In this document: positions 61,690-64,000 of the stretch, piece by piece | Layout: every line of letters begins with the position of its first letter | Numbering within the stretch: position 1 is the first letter of the stretch | Assembly: GCF_933775445.1 (NCBI RefSeq) | Contig: NC_065877.1 | Location: forward strand, 30,194,001-30,258,000 | Length of the DNA stretch: 64,000 nucleotides | Source of the DNA: Argentina anserina | Lineage: Eukaryota; Streptophyta; Magnoliopsida; Rosales; Rosaceae | Direction of reading: 5' to 3' | Notes under the pieces: generated by a model | The model's database searches: none | What the model was told of the DNA's origin: nothing | The model's input: only the letters and a program-made list of their open reading frames with translations | Position numbers and translations under genes: made by a program

Positions 61690-62260
61690 TGTAGGGTTGG
61701 CAATTTGGGCCGAACCAACCAAATTTCAACCCGGTCCGAACTGAATTGGGCCGAATTTTTGGCCTACCAATATTTCGGCTCGGCTCAGCCGGACCGACGT
61801 TGTTTACTCGGCTCGGCTACGATATGCGTATGAGTATATCATCGGTATACCAAACCGACCGTATATGAATACATATCGTGTACCATGTAAACAGTCTCGT
61901 TCACACGGTCAATAGCATACTATAGAATTCATGCTCAACCACCATTGGATGTAAATTCAAGGGTAAGGAGAATTTTTTTAAAAAATTGAGTTATTGTATT
62001 TTTAACCCTTAAATTTACATCTAATGGTGGTTGAACATGAATTCAATAGTCAGTTACTAACCGTGTGAACGAAATTGATCATGTAAATATACACAAAATA
62101 GTTGCAAGAGAGAAGGCTTGAACCATTCACCTCTCACACGCAAACTCTTTCACCAACCACTAGAGCACCGTTAGGGCTCGTTACGGGCCGGGTATTTTCA
62201 CAAATATGAAGATCCAAGCCCGCCCACCTAAAACGGGCCTTGCGGGTTTGTATTAGAAAA
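61690..62260. repeat. Repeat edge motifs around a nested hairpin
   Basis: gggttggcaatttgggccga at 61695 and gggctcgttacgggccgggt at 62174 resemble the ends of plant transposons, and an interior stretch (aaggcttgaaccattcacct... accaaccactagagcacc) resembles a tRNA-like or insertion-derived string. The pair could mark one element interrupted by the hairpin below, but the ends do not form a clear inverted repeat. Confidence 0.35.
61885..62083. repeat. Hairpin element (small MITE) with arms of about 85 bp
   Basis: The left arm (catgtaaacagtctcgttca... accaccattggatgtaaatt) is complementary to the right arm (aatttacatctaatggtggt... gtgaacgaaattgatcatgt). The spacer is about 30 bp and T/A-rich. 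The arms match at about 80 percent. No target duplication was found. Confidence 0.7.
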
Positions 62261-62264
62261 AAAC

Positions 62265-63300
62265 ACATAATACTCTTATTTAAGGTTTTGGAAGAATAAA
62301 AGAATTATTACAAAACATTATAAAAAAAAGTCACAAATAAATTCTAGTTTCGAAATATTGTCAATCGATACCAATAGATGTGATCAATATATATTTAGAG
62401 ACCCTGTAAAAATTTCGTCAGTTTTGAACATGGTTTAACCGTGCGTATCTGCGGTCAACAAAAAAAGAAGCGTTATGACATAATAAAACCTCATTGACCG
62501 GAGCTTTGCCAAATGGGTTTCCTCGTTGCGACTTTACACTATCGGTTATAAATTAGGTGATTTCAAATATGTAAATAGTTTTCGACTTTCACATCTTGGT
62601 AATGAGTCTCCTTTATGGCATATTAGTGTTGTTTTTTGTTTACCGGAAATTCTGACAGTCAAACGAGGTCCGAATTGAATGAAATTTAAAATAGTCACTA
62701 AATATATATAACGATCACATCAGATGGTGTCAATTGATTCTAAGAAGTTTCCTTCATATAGTTGCTTCATAATGCGATAGTAGTTTATGATATGAATACT
62801 TTGTGCGACGTTCTTAACATGTTTTTACCTCCAATTGTACTTTGCTTAGCTCTTATTGTTGTAGTATTAAGTCATTTAGTCGAGTTAGGAGTCTATGGTG
62901 GCGTTGGTTGCATTTTGGTGTTAAAACAGGTTGAAAACAGAAAAATTGTCGAGAGTTTTATTTAAAGTAGGTTTCCTTATGTAACTAGGAAACCTAGTTA
63001 AGTTAGGAGTTTTCATTAATCGGCATTTCTATAACATTTGTGATAAATTAAGAATCCTACTTGCATTAGGAATCATTTTTAGACTATAAAACGTATCATT
63101 TGGAAAAATCTCACTTGAACTTAAACTTTTATTCCGTAACTTTTCTAATCTTACTCTCATATTCTAGTAACTTATTTTATATTTTTATATGAATTATCTT
63201 GTCTTTATTCTTTTCTTTTATTAATTTCAGATTTTAAAAGATGAGATTGTGTAGCTAGCATGAAGAAAAAAAATAGAGGAAAATAAGCAAAAGAGGAAAA
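62265..63300. other. Intergenic DNA, nothing recognised
   Basis: AT-rich sequence. A 67-codon frame at 62762-62965 has no recognisable domain and no supporting context. Confidence 0.4.
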
Positions 63301-63302
63301 TT

Positions 63303-63535
63303 AAGAAAGAATGAGACACCTAAAAAAGGAGAAAAATAAGGAATTTCTCAAAGGAGATTGCACCTACCAATTACAAAAATAAGTGAAAGAAAAAGAGAAA
63401 AAGAAAAAAGAAGAGAATAAAAATAGATAATGCAAAAAAAGAAAGAAAGAGACACCTAAAAAGTGAGAAAAATAATGAATTTATCAAATGAGATTGCACA
63501 TTTGCACCCACCAATGACAAAAATAAGTGAAAGAA
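63303..63535. repeat. Degenerate tandem repeat, unit about 135 bp
   Basis: agaaagaatgagacacctaa at 63305 recurs as agaaagagacacctaaaaag at 63443. Both are followed by ggaatttctcaaaggagatt / tgaatttatcaaatgagatt and a caaaaataagtgaaagaaa end. The region is A/G-rich. It lies just upstream of a TATA-like ctataaatagc at 63585, so it could be the U3 part of an LTR. Confidence 0.65.
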
Positions 63536-63583
63536 ATTGAGGAGAAAAAGTCCAAGTTATAATATTTAAGGAGCCAAAACTCT

Positions 63584-64000
63584 TCTATAAATAGCACATC
63601 ATTCACAAAGAAAAATCATCACTTCTCTTTTGCACTCAAGAGTCAAAACTCTAGCAAAATATTACCTCAAACATTCTTCACAAAAAACAGCAAATCGTTC
63701 TCCCCCAATACAAATTACATCCCCACCGAAATCACCATTGAAGACACACCTCCAAGGTTCCTACAACGTGTGATACTCATAACTCATCTCCATGGCTTTG
63801 TTAGTTTTTGATTTTCTACAATACTTTGTCTATGAAGATTGTAGTATGATGTTTATGTGAGATTATTATTTTGTATTAATAATCAAAATTTTCAGATTGT
63901 TTTATTGGATTTTTATGTTTTTTTCCGAAATGATGGTTTCCTATAATTATTGAGTTTGTATTTCTATTGTTGTGTTATAATCATATTTCTTATACTTTTA
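63584..64000 (+). mobile_element. Start of a dispersed repeat transcript unit, cut by the window end
   Basis: A TATA-like ctataaatagc lies at 63585. From 63735 on, the sequence (acaacgtgtgatactcataa and on) matches the reverse complement of 52655-52925 for at least 260 bp at about 85 percent identity. It contains no open frame. With the 52-kb copy it defines a repeat family, likely the leader of a retroelement. The remainder lies beyond the window. Confidence 0.55.

Noticed and set aside
62762..62965. 67-codon hydrophobic frame
   Set aside because: No family resemblance and surrounded by repeat DNA. No promoter seen.

Overview
This window is nuclear DNA of a flowering plant, a core eudicot by its gene families. 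The genes are intron-rich with GT/AG splice sites, intergenic DNA is AT-rich, and plant LINE, hAT, Mutator-like and LTR elements are present. I cannot name the species. No virus, organelle or bacterial sequence was seen. Exon coordinates were worked out by eye from splice sites and known family proteins. Arabidopsis locus names are recalled, not searched.

Layout. 1-43 kb is gene-rich. It holds a FAR1 gene (minus, its 3' part lies beyond the window), a complete FHY3 gene (minus), a DHHC S-acyltransferase (plus), the GABA transaminase POP2 (plus, 19 coding exons), a 69-residue membrane protein (minus), a glycine-cleavage H protein (minus), a 1351-residue tail-anchored coiled-coil protein of the PICC type (plus), a domesticated hAT-transposase gene (minus) and the GRAS factor SCL23 (minus, intronless). 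43-64 kb is repeat-rich. It holds only RPL27 (minus) and a CYSTM peptide gene (minus) as intact genes. The rest is two internally deleted LINE-like insertions with target-site duplications, a decayed RPL27 copy, a hAT MITE with an 8-bp duplication, a Mutator-like inverted-repeat element with another element nested in it, two related solo-LTR-like segments, a ketol-acid reductoisomerase gene fragment, tandem repeats, and a repeat present twice in opposite orientation and cut by the window end.

How the genes relate. FAR1 and FHY3 are partner transcription factors of phytochrome A signalling, derived from a Mutator-like transposase, and here they lie in tandem. Nearly all other genes match, in order, the genes I recall beside FHY3, FAR1 and PICC on Arabidopsis chromosomes 1 to 4. 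The window therefore looks like an unfractionated version of an ancestral eudicot block. POP2 and the H protein are mitochondrial enzymes (GABA catabolism, photorespiration), RPL27 is cytosolic translation, and SCL23 acts in root and leaf radial patterning. No shared pathway is evident.

I saw no clearly new biological system. The best leads are the tandem FAR1-FHY3 pair with two exact FHY3-binding-site motifs in the FHY3 promoter, an orphan 173-nt hairpin at 26.1 kb that could be a young MIR locus, and an LTR flanked by about 270 bp of duplicated CYSTM promoter as if by a giant target-site duplication.
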